This document shows positions 35,942 through 47,559 of a DNA stretch of 64,000 nucleotides, piece after piece; the first letter of the stretch is position 1; each line of letters starts with the position of its first letter. Source of the stretch: Ricinus communis (lineage: Eukaryota > Streptophyta > Magnoliopsida > Malpighiales > Euphorbiaceae); assembly GCF_019578655.1 (NCBI RefSeq), contig NC_063262.1, positions 20,591,582 through 20,655,581 of the forward strand. Reading direction: 5' to 3'. Below the pieces are notes generated by a model, which was given only the letters and a program-made list of their open reading frames with translations, was not told the origin of the DNA and did no database searches. Position numbers and translations under genes: made by a program.

Positions 35942-36952
35942 ACTAAATTAATAAGCATATATTTTTTAGCACTCCATGTATGATAATTGGTGTATTGGTT
36001 CTTATTATTCCCTTCAGCTCCATAAAAGAATAACTAGTACTTTTTGGCTTTTCGGCTTCTTTTGTTGTTTATGGTAAGATGTTTTATATGCAGCTTCCTT
36101 ATCCTTTTTCTTTTTCTTTTCCTTGCCCTTGTCTTTAAAGGTTGATGCTAGGTGAGCCCTCTCTATCTTATTTTGCTTTAGTTCTTTTTCTTCCTAAATC
36201 TAGTGTAAGATGAGCTTATAGTTCACCTTAAACTGACTAAACTGTGTTGGAAGTGATATTAAAATGAGATACACCAGCAAGTTCTCAGGAAGTTCTAGCT
36301 AAAATGCTTTCAACTTTGAAGCAAGATGAGACATCTCCAGGACGTACTCCCTGATATTACCTTTAATTTTGTACCTCATAGAAATTAGACTTGTTAAGAA
36401 CGTACCAATTTCAACCTTTTTATTCTTGACAAATCTCTTTTCAATGTGTGTAAGAAAATCCTAAATTGTTTCTATCTGTTTAAATATTGCGCCCATGAAT
36501 GCTTCTAGAATGGCCTTCTTCATAATCATTATAGACATGATATTCGATCTCTCCCACCTTTGCACATCATTTTAATATATTGTTATTGTCTTCCTAAAAG
36601 ATGAAAAATACTTTAAAAGAAATTTAATCATAAAATTTGAATCCTTAAAAAATAATAATGATATCAACAAAATAAACATAATGGCTACTAGAGCCTTATC
36701 ACGTAAAAAATCACTTTAGCCATTACCGATTATATGAGCATGTCTTAAGATATTAAGACCACCTTTTCATGATAATTGCTACTGCCATTGAATAAAAGAA
36801 ATGATCCTCATGTCTTCCAAAAAGAAAAATATGCTGCATTTGATTTGATCGTGATAAAATCTACTGGACTTCATGCTTTGGAAATCGTTATATATATATA
36901 TTATCAATCATTCTATCATCCTTTTCTTTTCTCAATGATTAACATGAAGGAT

Positions 36953-36962
36953 GGCTCTGATA
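36953..36962 (-). other. Primer-binding site of copia 2, truncated by the hAT-like insert
   Basis: Plus-strand GGCTCTGATA is the complement of TATCAGAGCC, the inner part of a tRNA-iMet site. The remaining TGG portion falls in the duplicated octamer; the right copy ATCACTTG restores CCACTTG-like sequence next to the LTR start TGTTATATTA. Confidence 0.7.
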
Positions 36963-36969
36963 TTACTTG

Positions 36970-38413
36970 TAGGCTGAGCACGGATCGGTCCAGTTCGGTT
37001 ATCTATAAATCACCAGTACCGTACCAAACCTCGGTTCTTTTAAAATTGAAGGTACCAGCACCGTACCAAACATAAAAGGATCCGCACCGTATTGTACTAA
37101 TTTTTACGGTTAAATACAATTCGGTTCGGTGCTATTTTCAGTTTTAAAAAATTTTAAAAAATACAACTTTAATCTCATCTTTAATCAAATACATTTAGAG
37201 AAAATATGATTACCAACCTAAAAAAAGTTGCATGAAAATCTGAATTAAAGTTACAATCACATTCTTAACAACCTGTTTTGCAATTCAGTCACTTGTAAGT
37301 ATAATAATTCATTCAATGTTCAAATACAAACCATTAAAATATATATTACTGTTAGCATAAAAATATTTTGCAGATGACAGTCATTAAAATAAAATATTTT
37401 TCACAGTTGAAGCCAACAATCTACCCATAAAAAATAAATATAAAAATATAAAAAAGAAAAAAAATCCGGGACTGAACAACGACGGCACAGTTATGGAAAG
37501 AGAGAGCGCTAAAGAGGAAGACGTCTACGCGAGCCAATTCTTGCTTCTGTATTTTTGTGAGCCAATTATGTGTGGCGCTAAAGAGAAAGACGTCTAGGCG
37601 AGCCAATTTCTTCCTTCTTCCTTCTTCCTTTTGATTTTCTGTCTAGAAATTTGCTTTAGGGATTTTGTCTTTCTGAATTGAAAATTGAGAGGTGCGGCGG
37701 TGTGTTCTAAAGAGGAAGACGTCTACGCGAGCGAATTTCTTCCTTTTTCCTTTTGATTTTCTATTCAAAAATTTACCTTAGGAATTTTGTCTTTTTGAAT
37801 TGCAAAATGGGAGGTGCAGCGGTGTATTCTAAAGAGGAAGACGGTGTGTTCAAATTGTTAGGTGTATGTTTGTAGTATGTGGTAAGAAAAAATATTAGGG
37901 TTAAGTTAGTAAATAGTAAATTATAAATTTAATGTTAGAGTATGTATATTAGTATCAGTATACTATATGATATATTAATATATAACTTACATTTTTTATA
38001 GAATATAAAGTACATTATAATATTATAGTTATTTTTAATATGTAGTATTTTTTTTTTATTTCGATAATACTTGCTTGAATTATATAAAATGATAAATATA
38101 AAATAATTTTTTTATAGAGTATAAAGTATTTTATAATATTATAGTTATTTTTAATAGGTATTATTTATATAATATAAATAATTATTAATAAATATATATA
38201 AAAAATTCAGTTCTACAGTTTGGTCCGGATTAGTACAAGACGGATCGGCTCTAGTACGGTTATGGTATAGTTTTTACTAAAGAACTAGTACCATACCGTA
38301 ATAGAAAAAAATTCGGATAAGTTCAATTCGGTTATAAAAAATTTCGGTTATGGTATTTTTCAGTACGGTTATTCAGTTCGAGCAGGAATCATCGAGATCC
38401 ATGCTCAACCCTA
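36970..38413. mobile_element. hAT-like non-autonomous element
   Basis: Imperfect terminal inverted repeats: left TAGGCTGAGCACGGATC, right (complement) TAGGGTTGAGCATGGATC. An 8-bp target duplication, ATTACTTG (36962-36969) and ATCACTTG (38414-38421), has one mismatch. Many subterminal motifs such as AGTACCGTACCAAA, CCAGCACCGTACC and AGTACCATACCGT occur near both ends. No transposase was found. Size, TIR and 8-bp TSD fit the hAT superfamily. Confidence 0.8.
37511..37855 (+). repeat. Tandem repeats within the hAT-like element
   Basis: AAAGAGGAAGACGTCTACGC or close variants begin at 37511, 37580, 37709 and 37831. The last two units are about 122 bp apart and share GGTGCGGCGG / GGTGCAGCGG upstream and TTCTTCC..TTTTGATTTTCT downstream. 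These copies are the only notable CG-containing DNA in the element. Confidence 0.7.
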
Positions 38414-38949
38414 ATCACTTGTTATATTAAATCTAAGAGTGAAAACTATCATCAATAAACCCAAAAATTAATCATGTATAATTACTAAGAATTAATATAG
38501 TAATATATGCATAAACATACTTGAATCTATAATGATTAATTACTGTCTAGAGTTGTGTGGTTTGCCTCCTAGATCAACATGTATTTCGTAGAGAGTCTTT
38601 TAGTTTTCTTTTGTATTTTTTAGTTGATAATGAGGTGTCAGTTTAGAATAAAACTCTAAATGTGACATGGGAACCATAACCACTGTATATATAGAGATAA
38701 CAAAAAACCCTAATATTATCTTTTTGATATTTCTATTTTACCCTATTATAAAAATAGAAATTATCCTTAGGTTTCTACATATTAAACGCCCATATACTCT
38801 CAAACACATTAGAGCTCGAATGACCTAAATCTTAGTAGATCACTTTCAATTGGGCTCATCCTTATATGATATCCTACTATATATAATTATTAACATATAA
38901 GCCCAATGTTGGATTAAAGGTCCAATATGTATAAGAATCAAGTTTAGAA

Positions 38950-39500
38950 ACTTGTAAACTTACGTGAAGGTAGTACCTATCGGGAATAAATGGGTATACA
39001 AGAGAAAGATTGATTTAGATGGGAAGGTTGAGACTTTCAAAGCCAGAATGGTAGTGAAAGGGTATAGTTAAAGACAAAGTATTGATTATGAGGAGACTTC
39101 CTCGCCAGTAGTCATGTTGAAACCCGTTAGAATTCTATTAGCCATTGCTGCATACTATGATTATAAAGTCTGAAAAATGATATCAAGATTGCTTTTCTTA
39201 GTGGATATATTGATAAAGATATCTATATAGAACAACCCAAAGATTTTGAATTAGAGGGTGGGTCCTATAAAGTGTGCAAGCTTAAGAGATCCATGTATAA
39301 TCTTAAGCAACTTATATTCTTGGAATTCATATCCATAGAATAGATCGAAAAAGACTATAAGTTTATCCTAAAGTGTATACTTAGAAAAGATGTTGAAGAT
39401 GTTCAACGTGCTTAATTCTAAAAAAAAGGGACTTTTACTAGTTAGACATCGTGTTTATCTTTCTAAAGAGATAAACTTCAAATCCAATGCACTCCCAAAT
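38950..39500 (+). pseudogene. copia RT fragment in opposite orientation
   Basis: Plus-strand reading shows DGKVETFKARMVVKGYS, SIDYEETSSPVVMLKPVRIL, AIAAYYDYKV, then KVCKLKRSMYNLKQ in another frame and a later FNVLNSKKGLLLVRHRV block. This is the N-terminal two-thirds of a copia reverse transcriptase with several stops. It abuts the outer end of copia 2 and belongs to a third, separate element. Confidence 0.8.
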
Positions 39501-41499
39501 GCATTCAGCTAAAATTTGCATATAGGAGACAACTGCATAAGCATATATGCATCATTATAATCAATAGTCAACAACATGTGTTCATGTATAATAACCTTTC
39601 ATTTCATGTCGCTCAGAAACAACTCCTGATTTTGATAATTCCCTCTAATTAAAGTTCAATCAATCGTTATGCTTCCATCATTATTTTTTTAATTTCTTAT
39701 AGCGGTAATAATATATTACTAAATTTTATGTCAGTCGTTGATTGATTATTCAGATCCGCTTTACCAACCGTCTGTGGAAATCGCCAATCCATTGCTAAAC
39801 AAAATAACTTGTAAATTTGAAGCTTTCAAAGATTGATCGGCGTTTTTCTAGCATTTCTTGAGGTGATAATTAAGTATTATATTTTATATTAAAATAATTG
39901 ACTAGATAACTATATAAATTTATCTATCTTATACTAATAAACCACTTTACTTAATTAGTGTTTTTTTAGTTACATATATGTATTTACATAATACTTGAAA
40001 AGAATAAAAATCATTTAACAAGAAAACATTATTTTATGTAGACTACTCTTTTTTTCTTTTAATCTTATCTCTTACTTCACACTCTATCAACCTAAAAAAG
40101 TTGGATAAATAGACTTGCAAGATTAAAGAAGATTTCAAGGCAAACTTACCAAAGTAAGAGACTTTCATCGCCAGAAAATAAATTTATATCCCTGTCCTAT
40201 CTCACGCATGACCGGACCAACGAAGAGCTGACTTTTTACTTTTAATTTTTTTTATTAATGGAGGATAATTACAGTTGTATACATTTTAAAAAATCTTATA
40301 CTAATTATAATTATTTAAAAATTTATCAAACAAATTTTAAGTTGCCATTTATGAAAAGTAAGTAATAGAAACTGAGATAGAGAAGGAAAAATGGAGAAAG
40401 CTAGCTACAAAGATTATTTTATTCATCACCAAGTTAATATCATATTTTTAAAATTTTTATTTTTTTAATTTTATTATTATTGATTTAGTGAAACTAAAGC
40501 TATGTTTATTAAATGTAAAATAGATGACATTTAGTTCAGAGGTTTAATGCAACTGATAGTTTTTTTTCATTGAACAGTTATATTAAAGCGTATAGAGTGA
40601 TGCCCTTTATCTTATTTTCTTTTCTCCACATGAGCAAGCCAAGCTACTCATGCCAAGCAGTTAATTTCGAGACAACTAAGGGCAAACTCCGAGCTATAAC
40701 TAACGAATTAGCATTCATATCTAGGGCGGCTTTCTTTCCTATGCTTGCTGGCCAAACAGAGTTGCCTTTCACACATGCAATGAAACCAAAATGACCTCTT
40801 CTCATTGCCTGCGCCTCTTTGAAAAGGTTCAAGCGAAACTCATAGACTTAAAAAACAACAGTTGATAGATGATTTAGTCTCAATCAGCTGCTGATTATAT
40901 CAGCTCTATTTTAGAGTTTTTTCTTATTAGCTGATAACTGATTTGATTTTATTTATTTATTTAGACATTATTATTCTTATTAAAACTTATTAACAATGAC
41001 CTATTTTAAATTGATCTCATATAATTAAATTTTAATATTTTAAAATAAATAATTATTGTTTTGAAATTATTCTTAATAGTTAAATAATTATAATATTTAA
41101 AATTACGGTATTTAAAATTATAAATTTTTATTAATAGAATCTAAATTTAAATTTCTATTTTTAAGATAACTTTTATAAATATTTTTAATAATAAATACAA
41201 TTGAACTAAAGAAAATTAACTGTAATATTTGTAATTATTATAGTTATTTTTATTAATTTATATCATTAAATATAATATAATATATTTAATAATAGTTATA
41301 CTTTCAATGGTTATTTCACATATTAGCAGTAACCGTTAATTAAACGGTTTAATTTATCAGCCATCGGCTACCAGCTGCATTTATCAGTTCAATCAATATT
41401 TCATTTCTGGTTGTTTTGAGCTCAAACTTGGTCGCATCGGTTCGATCACTTTTGAAGTTGGGATTTTCAACCTCAGGTTAATTTGTCTCAATCCAATTA
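39501..41499. other. Intergenic stretch, no gene supported
   Basis: AT-rich. A small GC-richer patch around 40570-40860 carries overlapping short frames on both strands (62 and 74 codons) with no recognised domain. AGCTGCTGATT-type phrases near 40890 and their partial complements near 41370 hint at another inverted-repeat element. Confidence 0.4.
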
Positions 41500-41889
41500 T
41501 ATCAGTCTTAGTTTGTTTTGGATTTGAAATCATTTCAGATTTGAAGTACCATTTAGATTTTGATCATTAATATTAAACATCAATTTTGGGTTTAAGGAGA
41601 ACGATTCAGATCAGTACTTTAGATAAAAATTTCCAAATTCAAGTCAACCGTCACCATCTCTGCAACTACTTCATATAAAAGAGAGTTCTCTATTTACAAA
41701 ATCTAGAATTTGATCTCAAAAGAGGGATCGAAGATTTATTTTTTATTGCAAAGCAGGACAAGTACAAGCCATCAAACATATCAGCAGGAGTGATCAACAA
41801 GTAGATCCTTATTTCAAACTAAGAACATAACTAGGAACCATTATAACATTCTGAAACATAGAAAACTAAATGCCATTGCATTTATCAAT

Positions 41890-42921
41890 CTAGCGAGGAG
41901 TCGAAGATGTTATGAAGCTTACAAAGGTCAATCCAGAACCACTAAACTTCTTCTCTGTTATTTCATCCAACTGAGCAACCATTTCAGCTGTCAAATAGTT
42001 CTCCCAATCGCCAATCTTGCCTTTCCTAAAAAATGCATTATGTTCAATTTTAATCGGCCATGGAGAAAAATACTTTTTGCACTTATTCACTTCCAAACTG
42101 CTTAGATTCTGAAAGCTGCAGAACTCCACGACTTCTTGCACCGATCCTTGTCTCTCTTCCTCCATAGTGAAAGGACAACCCATGAACTCTGCTAGTGTCT
42201 TTATACAGGATAAGCTGTCAAGTTGTAGATCTTCGTATCTAATAACCAGTATTCTATCAGGAAATTGCAGGGTTGCTTTCCAGTACCCTAAAACATGATC
42301 CCAGTAAGGTCCGTAAATAGAGACTCCTTCACAAAAACTCTGAAATGCCTCCTCTAATGGAAAGTCTTCTGTGCTCATACCTCTTAAACGAGCGGCAAAG
42401 TGCCATAACGAAATAAAGACGTCTTTGGGATTCCTGAAGATATAAATGATCTTACAGTTGGATTCTGCAATAGACTTGGGCAATGAAGAGTAGGGGATGT
42501 GTGTACCCCAAAGTGGATGGTTGTTGGGATCTTTGATATCTTGATTATATTCAATAAAGGGTACAATATCATGTGGGAGCTCCGTGAGTAAACGATTAAT
42601 GGAGTAATCTCTGAGATGGGTCCTTCTTAAAATGGCAAAACACAAAGCTTTAAGCCAGGTCGTGCCAGATTTTGGAAGGCTGGAAATGATAATATCAGTG
42701 GGTTCAGCTACGAAATGCTCTTGAGCTGACACTATGCATTTTAGGATATCTGGATTATACCAAAAGCCTTGATACTTGTGGAGTTCTCCGGAAGGTTGCC
42801 GACCCTTTTTGTGAGGAAGGTTTGAGATTATCTCTTCATTTTTTATATTGTCTCTTGGTGCATCATTGGTTTCTGAAACAGATACATCATCACTATTAGT
42901 CAAGAGTGAAGATGGTTCCAT
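41890..42921 (-). CDS. Cytosolic sulfotransferase (SOT family), intact, single exon
   Basis: 343 residues, the usual length for a plant soluble sulfotransferase, which moves sulfate from PAPS to hydroxyl groups of small molecules (flavonoids, steroids, hydroxyjasmonate and others). PAPS 5'-phosphosulfate loop PKSGTTWLKA at 83-92; catalytic His141 in WGTHIPYSSLP; 3'-phosphate site FRNPKDVFISLWHF at 162-175; C-terminal RKGKIGDWENYLT at 299-311, the conserved RKGxxGDW motif. The N-terminal ~35 residues are acidic and variable, with no signal peptide. There are no introns, as in most plant family members. The ATG at 42921 is the first in frame after a TATA box 60 bp upstream. A duplicated pseudogene lies at 47960-48915. 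The substrate cannot be read from sequence. Confidence 0.95.
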   Translation of the reverse strand: MEPSSLLTNSDDVSVSETNDAPRDNIKNEEIISNLPHKKGRQPSGELHKYQGFWYNPDILKCIVSAQEHFVAEPTDIIISSLPKSGTTWLKALCFAILRRTHLRDYSINRLLTELPHDIVPFIEYNQDIKDPNNHPLWGTHIPYSSLPKSIAESNCKIIYIFRNPKDVFISLWHFAARLRGMSTEDFPLEEAFQSFCEGVSIYGPYWDHVLGYWKATLQFPDRILVIRYEDLQLDSLSCIKTLAEFMGCPFTMEEERQGSVQEVVEFCSFQNLSSLEVNKCKKYFSPWPIKIEHNAFFRKGKIGDWENYLTAEMVAQLDEITEKKFSGSGLTFVSFITSSTPR

Positions 42922-42980
42922 GAAAGCAGTGAATTAGAATGACAAGCTGTAGAACTAACAAGGATCAGGAGAACTTCTGC

Positions 42981-42990
42981 CTATATAAAC
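42981..42990 (-). promoter_or_regulatory. TATA box of the intact sulfotransferase
   Basis: Minus-strand GTTTATATAG lies about 60 bp upstream of the ATG. Transcription would begin roughly 30 bp downstream and leave a very short leader. An inverted-repeat element begins about 25 bp further upstream. Confidence 0.6.
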
Positions 42991-43009
42991 ATAGGGAGAT
43001 ACCAACAGA

Positions 43010-43505
43010 AACAGGGGCTTAGTTATATATTAAGCCATCCAACTTTATACTTTTTAATAATTTTATCTAATTGTTTTGAAATTTTAAAATAGATAACTAT
43101 TCTTTTAATTTATTTTAAAAAAATTTTTGATGATAATTTTTGAAATTTTAAAATAGAAAAGATGACGTGGAAATTCGATTATATTTACTAAAAAAATAAT
43201 ATTTATAAATAAGCAAAAATAGTTTACTCTAGATTTAATTATATAATTATTAAAAATCTCACATATATGTATTCTTTTATATCTTTGACATTTAATTATA
43301 TAAAAAAATTTATTAACTCACTAATTTTATATGTTAGTAAGCATAATTGACTTGCAACCACTTTTTTATTGTAAAGTTGTAATTAAAAAATATTTTTAAA
43401 AATAAATTAAAAATTTAAATATTTATTTTAAAATTTTAAAATAATTAAATTAATTTATTAAGAGATAAAATTCAGAATTTAATTAATAATTAAGTACAAA
43501 ACAAG
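43010..43505. mobile_element. Inverted-repeat (MITE-like) insertion in the sulfotransferase promoter
   Basis: Arms of about 70 bp share TTTTATCT.., TTTTAATAA and a TTTTGAAATTTTAAAATA / TTTTAAAATTTTAAAATA inner end. The flanks ACAGAAACAG and ACAAAACAAG are similar, as in an old 10-bp target duplication. The segment is missing from copy 2 of the duplication, which supports insertion, although copy 2 also lacks some flanking bases. Confidence 0.5.
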
Positions 43506-43870
43506 AATGATATTTGCAATTGATTTCGTCAAGAAGTGAAAGCTGCAATGTCTTCATGTGTGATTGGCTGAGAGGATTTTTTTGCTTCTTTAATTAATTA
43601 GTGTAGAAGTCGTTGCTTGTTATTTTATTAGCCAATAGAACATATTCTCTTTTGACAGTTACTTGTGAACTAATGTGTAATACTCTAAATTTTTTATTTA
43701 TTCAAATGTTGTTATTTTAAAAGTATTTCAGTAATTTAATATTTACTAAATTTGTAATTATTTTTAGTCATATTGACTTGTATTATTTTATTTTAAATTT
43801 CATGAATTTAAATTACTGTATTCTATTTAGATTTTTGTTCTATTTTAACTTTTATATCTCAACATTTTAT

Positions 43871-46651
43871 TTATACAGATTTTTATTTTAATAATTGTTA
43901 TTTTTATATATATATTATAAATTTGTATTATCCTCGTTGTATCTGTGTCTCATATTTTTTAAAAGAATTCATAGATATCATGTGTGCAGATGATTGACTT
44001 TAAATAATATTTTATACTTTTTTCCATTTTAATTTAATGACATTTTTTTCTCTTTATCTGATACGATTTTAATTCTAATGCTTTGCTTTTTGTAATTACT
44101 GACTTTTTATCCCATAGCTATTATTTTAAAAATATAAATTTCTAAATTAAATTATATTTTTTGTCCGATGATAAATTTTAAGCATATAGTCTTTCAAAAT
44201 GTTTAAAGTTAGTAGTTATTTTATATTTTATTATTTAATATTTTGTTTCAATTTAAAATTTATTAATTAAAGAGTTATTCCAATAATGAATTTGAAATAT
44301 AAAATTTTAAATTTTGATACTATTCAAATGGAAAGTCTTGAATTGGTTGATTTCAAATGATAGTTTTAAAATGTCAAAATACAAATCTAAATCATTGGAT
44401 ACATAAAATCTAACCTATTTTTCTTAATTTTTAAATAATTAATTATTTTAATATATTTTTACTATTTTATATAGAGTATTATATTAAAATTTTAATATCT
44501 TAAGTATGATATATAATTATTTCACTTTTCTCTATCTTTTTAATTTTTTTTATAACTTGATAAATTTTTTAAGTTTTGTATTGCAACATAAAATAATTTA
44601 ATTATAGATTTTAATTATTTTATAATCCTCTATTTTAAATTATTTTCTTATAATATCAACTTTTTTTCATAATATAATAATTATCTTATTAATTAAATTT
44701 TTTTATTTGTCACATTTGTATTCATTTATATCTTTCATCTCTCTTTTTATTCTATCTTACATATATTTTATTAAGATTATTTTGACATTGTTTAGTTTCA
44801 AGAGAAAAGAATTGTTAATATAATTAATTTTTATATTAGTAAATAAAGTACTTTTAATGTATTTATTAAAAAATAATATTTAAATTAATTTTTTATGAAA
44901 TTCAATAAATCTCTCTCTGTCTCCCTATATATATATATATATATTATTTTTCTCTATCCTATAGGGCATGTCATATGATTTCTAAACTATTCTTTTTTAA
45001 CTTTTAGAGAATTAATCTATTCCTACTATCTTAAAGAGTATTATGTTACAAATTTCAACACTTTGATTAGGATATTTAATTATTTCATATTCCAATATCC
45101 ATTTGGATTCTTATTTATAACTTTCACTTTAATTTTTTTTTTCAAATATTGTATTATAATATGCAACATCTTAACTATAAATTTTAAGTATTTAATAGTC
45201 ATTTTTTCTCTAAATTATTTTTTATAATTTTAATTTTTGATTACAATTTTTACGATTTTCTATTCTCATAGTTAATAATTATCTTATCAATTAAAAATTA
45301 TTTTTTAATTATAATATTTATATTTATTTATACCTTACATCCCTCATTATATTCTATCTTAAATAAATTCCAACAAAATTACTTTGATATGGTTCAATTT
45401 CAAATAAAAAATTCAGTTAATTAAAAATTAGTTTTTAAGTTAGATTTTCTATAATTTAATAAATTAAAAGATAACATAAAATATTTTTATTTTTATATAT
45501 AAAGTAAAAAATATCACTGAATTATATACTTAAAAACATAAAATACTAAATCAACAAAAAGATATTAAAAAATAAATAATCTAATATTAAATCAGGTTAT
45601 AAAATAATTATTTAATTTGATTCGATTTATATTTGTAACGTATTTATTTTATTTAATTTTATAAGATACTTTTATTTATTCATTTTTATATCGATGTTAT
45701 GAATATAGTAAAAGAAATCACAGAGTTCAAACTATAGAAAATCATTAATTCATGTAAAAAGAGAGAACAAATTTTTCTTAGTGAATGAATTTATCACCAT
45801 CAAGATTAAAATTAAACCGTCTATGAGATGAAAAATTATCTAGTTAGATTGGTATTAAAAGATACCAGTCTAGCTAAAATGTTTAGGTCCATTATGTAAT
45901 ATTTTGATCCATTGAATTTAATTTTCAAAAAATTATGTATTAAATTTAGATGATATTTGGCATAGCTACCGAAAAGCAGCTAATTGTTTTTCAATTTCCA
46001 ATAGCTATGTCAAGGTGTTTGATTAAACTTCTTAAACAACAATTGATAACTGTTGGGACGATAAACAATTCCAGTTCACAAAAATTCTAAATTGAAACTT
46101 TTCATCAATAGCTCTTATATTTAAAATGAATAAACTAAATTAATCTTTGTATTATTTTTTATCTTAATTATTATTTTTAACATTAATTTATAGTATCTTA
46201 ATTTGAATTTTCTTACAAACAAATAACTTTTTTTTCAAACTAATTATTCATCATATCACTTATAAATACTAATTTAAAACTTTTTTGACCAATTGAAATA
46301 AAATATTTTTTATTTTTTTCTTTATAAAAGTCAAATAATATATGATACCATGGCTTACAATATAAAAAACTATTTACTACATAAATAAAAAGTTTTATTG
46401 TCTATTTTATGTTTAATACAAAACTAACATGTCTTATTAAAATTATAATATTATATTACTCGTTAGTGAGAATAAAGTCTTGATTTCTCTATTGGTTAAT
46501 AATGTATAAACAATAACAACTATAAATAATTTTACCAAGCATAATCATCAATTAGCTATTAGCAAGCTACTAGCTATCATCAACAATTTAGCCAAAAAAG
46601 TGCTTATATTTATTATAAATTCAAACAAAATCAGATTTCCGATTGTTTTAA
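43871..46651. other. AT-rich intergenic region
   Basis: No gene. Around 45955-46600, AGCTACCGAAAAGCAGCTAATTG and the complement of a block near 46545-46580 (TTAGCTATTAGCAAGCTAC) suggest a further small inverted-repeat transposon, with ends not resolved. Confidence 0.4.
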
Positions 46652-47465
46652 AGACAAAAGTTCAATTTGCTCTGAACTTATGTTTACAGGTTAAATATAC
46701 CTAATTTAAATTTTTTCAGCAAAGAGCCCCCTGAACTTATTTCCAATGATCAAATACATTCAATTTAGACTTTTTCAGCAAATAGCTTTCTGAATTTGTT
46801 TCCACGAGTCAAATTTACCCAATTTAGACTTTTTTAGGAAATTAAATAATATTAGATTTTTATATTTTAATTGAATTATAAAAATTTAAAATAATATTAA
46901 TTTTACTAATTTACTAATAGAATATCTAGTAACGTATTATATAAGAGCGTATTTGGCAAAGTTTAAAAATTGAATTTGATTGCCTAAAAATTACAAGTAT
47001 TAAGTAAATCAATTTTCAACTTCTTAAGGATTAAATAAATCAGACTTCAATTTGCTAAGATTTAAATAAGTTAAATTTTAACTTTCTAAGAATTAAATAA
47101 GTCAAATTTCAATACTCTTAAGAAATAGATCCATAACTTGTCATTTTAATCAATTAAATTTAAATTTTAAATTTTACTAAACATGCTTTTCTATAGCGCA
47201 TTATTAGATATTATGTCAGTAATATTATTTTTAATTTTTATAATTTAAATAAAATCTATAAAAATCTAATGTTATTTCACTTTTTAAAAATATTGAAATT
47301 TGGTGTATTTAACTATTGGACATAAGTTCATGAGTTATTTGTTGAAAAATTAAATTTGATGTATTTGATTTTTAGAGATAAATTTAGAAATTATTTACTA
47401 AAGAAATTTAAATTAGATATATTAATCCCTAAAAATAAGTTCAGTGGGCAAATTAACTTTCCTCT
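46652..47465. mobile_element. Long-TIR Mutator-like non-autonomous element
   Basis: It is flanked by a perfect 10-bp repeat ATTGTTTTAA (46642-46651 and 47466-47475). The ends are AGACAAAAGTTCAATTTGC and, complemented, AGAGGAAAGTTAATTTGCCC. The inverted arms continue inward about 300 bp with GAACTTAT, AATATACCTAATTTAAATTT and repeated TTTTTCAGCAAATAG-like units. It is non-coding and lies just beyond the downstream edge of sulfotransferase copy 2. Confidence 0.75.
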
Positions 47466-47559
47466 ATTGTTTTAAGCTAGGCCTCGCTGTTTCAATTTGG
47501 ATAATTTTAATTCTTGGATATTTCAGGATCAGATTAATTTGGTCTCAAATCGCTCCAAT

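Larger units (their letters stand above)
32045..38926 (-). mobile_element. Ty1/copia retrotransposon 2 (decayed)
   Basis: It begins about 390 bp beyond the reductase stop. Matching LTR segments lie at 32045-32297 and about 38670-38926 (shared TTCAATTGGGCT / TTTAATTGGGCT and CCAATGTTGGATTAA). The 5' LTR starts at 38420 beside the primer-binding site. The left LTR lacks its outer ~250 bp. Pol fragments lie at 32860-35941. A hAT-like element interrupts it at 36970-38413. It is a different lineage from copia 1, judged by pol sequence. Confidence 0.8.
41500..43870. repeat. Sulfotransferase duplication, copy 1
   Basis: This block is collinear with 47560-49320, from the downstream flank (TTGTTTTGGATTT, TTTCAGATTT) through the gene to the far upstream flank (AAGAAGTGAAAGC, TTATTAGCCAATAGAA, AATATTTCAG). 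Copy 1 has about 520 bp more between TATA box and upstream flank. Confidence 0.85.

Noticed and set aside
40570..40832. Overlapping 74- and 62-codon frames on opposite strands
   Set aside because: No recognisable domain; I considered an RNase H-like fragment but the motifs do not fit.
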